Origin: Desulfosudis oleivorans Hxd3
Lineage (GTDB): Bacteria > Desulfobacterota > Desulfobacteria > Desulfobacterales > Desulfosudaceae
Assembly (NCBI RefSeq): GCF_000018405.1
Contig: NC_009943.1
Coordinates: forward strand, 1,615,001 to 1,679,000
Reading direction: 5' to 3'
Length of the DNA stretch: 64,000 bases
This document shows positions 62,887 to 64,000 of this stretch, piece after piece; position 1 is the first letter of the stretch, and every line of letters starts with the position of its first letter. Made by a program: the position numbers and the translations under genes. The notes below the pieces were generated by a model that worked only from the letters and a program-made list of their open reading frames with translations, searched no databases and had not been told where the DNA came from.

Positions 62887-64000
62887 ATGACTCATCTACC
62901 GGACAATTCATCTAAAACAATCTTTACCATCAGCGGCATTCTTGTTTTTGTCCTGATCCTCTATGGCAATACCTTTCACGGCGACTTTGTGTTTGACGAT
63001 GTGCCCAACATTGTTGACCGGGCCGACCTGCACATGGAGGGCCTGTCCCTGCCGGCCGTTCTCGACGCCTGTACTATGGGAAAAGACGGCGCGTCCTATG
63101 TTCACCGGCCGGTGAGCAACCTCTCTTTTGCCCTGAACCACTGGGTCGGCGGGCTGCGACCGGCCGGCTATCATGTGGTCAACCTGCTGATTCACCTGGT
63201 GGCCACGCTGTTTGTTTTCAAGGCCATTCTGCTGCTGCTGGAAATTGGAAAGGTCCCTCGACCTTGGGCAGACCGCCTGCTGATCGCGGGGGTGGCCACC
63301 CTGCTGTGGGCCGCCCACCCCATGCAGATCCAGGCTGTAACCTATATCGTTCAGCGCATGGCCTCTCTTGCCGCCATGTTTTACGTTGTCGGGATCTGGG
63401 CCTGGCTGAAATTTCGTATTGCTTCGGCCGGCGCTGACAGCCGGCGGCCCTGGGGATTTGCGTTTCTGGCCCTGGTGACGGTGGCCCTGGCCCTGGGGTC
63501 CAAGGAGAATGCGGCCCTGTTTCCGGCAGCTCTCCTGCTGGTGGAGGCCTGCTTTTTTGACGCGGCCTGGCTGCGCCGTCTTTTTGTCCGCCCTGTGGTC
63601 CCGGTTGCCATTGTTCTGGCAGCCGTCGTTGGCATTGGCATCTGGCTCTTCTCCACCTCCCTGCTGAATGGATACGTGGACCGGCCCTTTGGACTAAAGG
63701 AGCGGCTGCTCACTGAGCCTCGAATTCTTTTTTTCTATCTCTACCAGTTTTTAGCGCCGGTGCCGGAAAATTTTTCCATTGATCACGATTTTACCCTTTC
63801 CACGTCTTTTGTTCACCCGGTCACCACGCTGCTGTCTGTGGCCGGGATTCTCGGCATGCTGGCGGCGGCCCTTGTCTACAGAAAAAAATATCCCCTGGCC
63901 TGTTTTGCCGTGCTGTTTTATTTTGTCCACCACCTGATAGAGTCCACGGTCCTGCCTCTTGAGCTGGTATTTGAACACAGAAACTACCTGCCTTCCATGT
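62887..64000 (+). CDS. TMTC-like polytopic membrane protein (partial at window end)
   Basis: 371 codons seen, no stop before the window end. Many membrane helices. Motifs FVFDDVPNI, HRPVSNLSFALNHW, AAHPMQIQAVTYIVQR and FEHRNYLPSM match the N-terminal half of TMTC/TPR-type membrane proteins related to GT-C glycosyltransferases; a TPR region probably follows outside. Next to a pilin, so a role in pilin glycosylation is possible (inference). Confidence 0.8.
   Translation, partial: MTHLPDNSSKTIFTISGILVFVLILYGNTFHGDFVFDDVPNIVDRADLHMEGLSLPAVLDACTMGKDGASYVHRPVSNLSFALNHWVGGLRPAGYHVVNLLIHLVATLFVFKAILLLLEIGKVPRPWADRLLIAGVATLLWAAHPMQIQAVTYIVQRMASLAAMFYVVGIWAWLKFRIASAGADSRRPWGFAFLALVTVALALGSKENAALFPAALLLVEACFFDAAWLRRLFVRPVVPVAIVLAAVVGIGIWLFSTSLLNGYVDRPFGLKERLLTEPRILFFYLYQFLAPVPENFSIDHDFTLSTSFVHPVTTLLSVAGILGMLAAALVYRKKYPLACFAVLFYFVHHLIESTVLPLELVFEHRNYLPSM

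Overview
The window reads as chromosome of a sulfate-reducing deltaproteobacterium (Desulfobacterota, Desulfobacteraceae-like). The genome is GC-rich. It carries large two-component and Ser/Thr kinase signalling, a split four-gene pyruvate-type ferredoxin oxidoreductase, APS kinase, and an MSHA/Tfp-like pilus locus. No rRNA, intact prophage or CRISPR was seen. Species assignment is inference only.

Layout. (1) 0-7.3 kb, plus strand: a signalling operon built around a DASS anion transporter, with two histidine kinases, four stand-alone or near stand-alone receiver proteins and APS kinase. (2) 7.3-13.8 kb, minus strand: CHASE2-Ser/Thr kinase, PP2C phosphatase, sensor kinase, sigma54 response regulator. 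(3) 14-28.5 kb: ordinary chromosomal genes (transglutaminase-like/TPR protein, TrkH-type K+ channel coupled to a HAMP protein, stand-alone YcaO, ABC-F ATPase, atypical kinase plus reductase, diguanylate cyclase, small membrane proteins, AAA ATPase, QueG-like Fe-S protein). (4) 29.3-37.5 kb: an accessory block of small, mostly unknown minus-strand genes separated by attC-like sites. This is best read as an integron cassette array without an integrase in view (CALIN-like). Five cassettes share a 202-bp highly structured leader that begins at the predicted IntI crossover point and ends just before the next gene. Contents include a HigBA toxin-antitoxin pair, a possible HEPN-domain protein, a B-box-like zinc protein, a glycine-rich peptide, an acidic coiled-coil peptide and small membrane proteins. 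A complete 1671-bp IS sits in the 5' UTR of one cassette. The block lies next to a tRNA-Arg gene. (5) 38-45.8 kb: porCDAB (minus) interrupted by REP/MITE-like repeats, then a dapB-like/glpK pair, repeat-rich intergenic DNA and a MetE/UroD-like methyltransferase. (6) 46-53.2 kb: ABM monooxygenase, MBL hydrolase coupled to an M16 protease, a PLP gamma-lyase/synthase and a beta-CASP RNase. (7) 53.3-64 kb: an MSHA-like type IV pilus operon (PilM-PilN fusion, PilO, PilP, secretin, ExeA/MshM ATPase, GspE/MshE, GspF/MshG, pilin) followed by a TMTC-like membrane protein cut by the window end.

The most unusual content is the cassette array and its repeated structured leader. Supporting signals are GTT-type core sites overlapping stop codons, imperfect palindromes between them, sharp repeat boundaries at the CG|TT crossover, and AT-rich cassette genes in a GC-rich chromosome.
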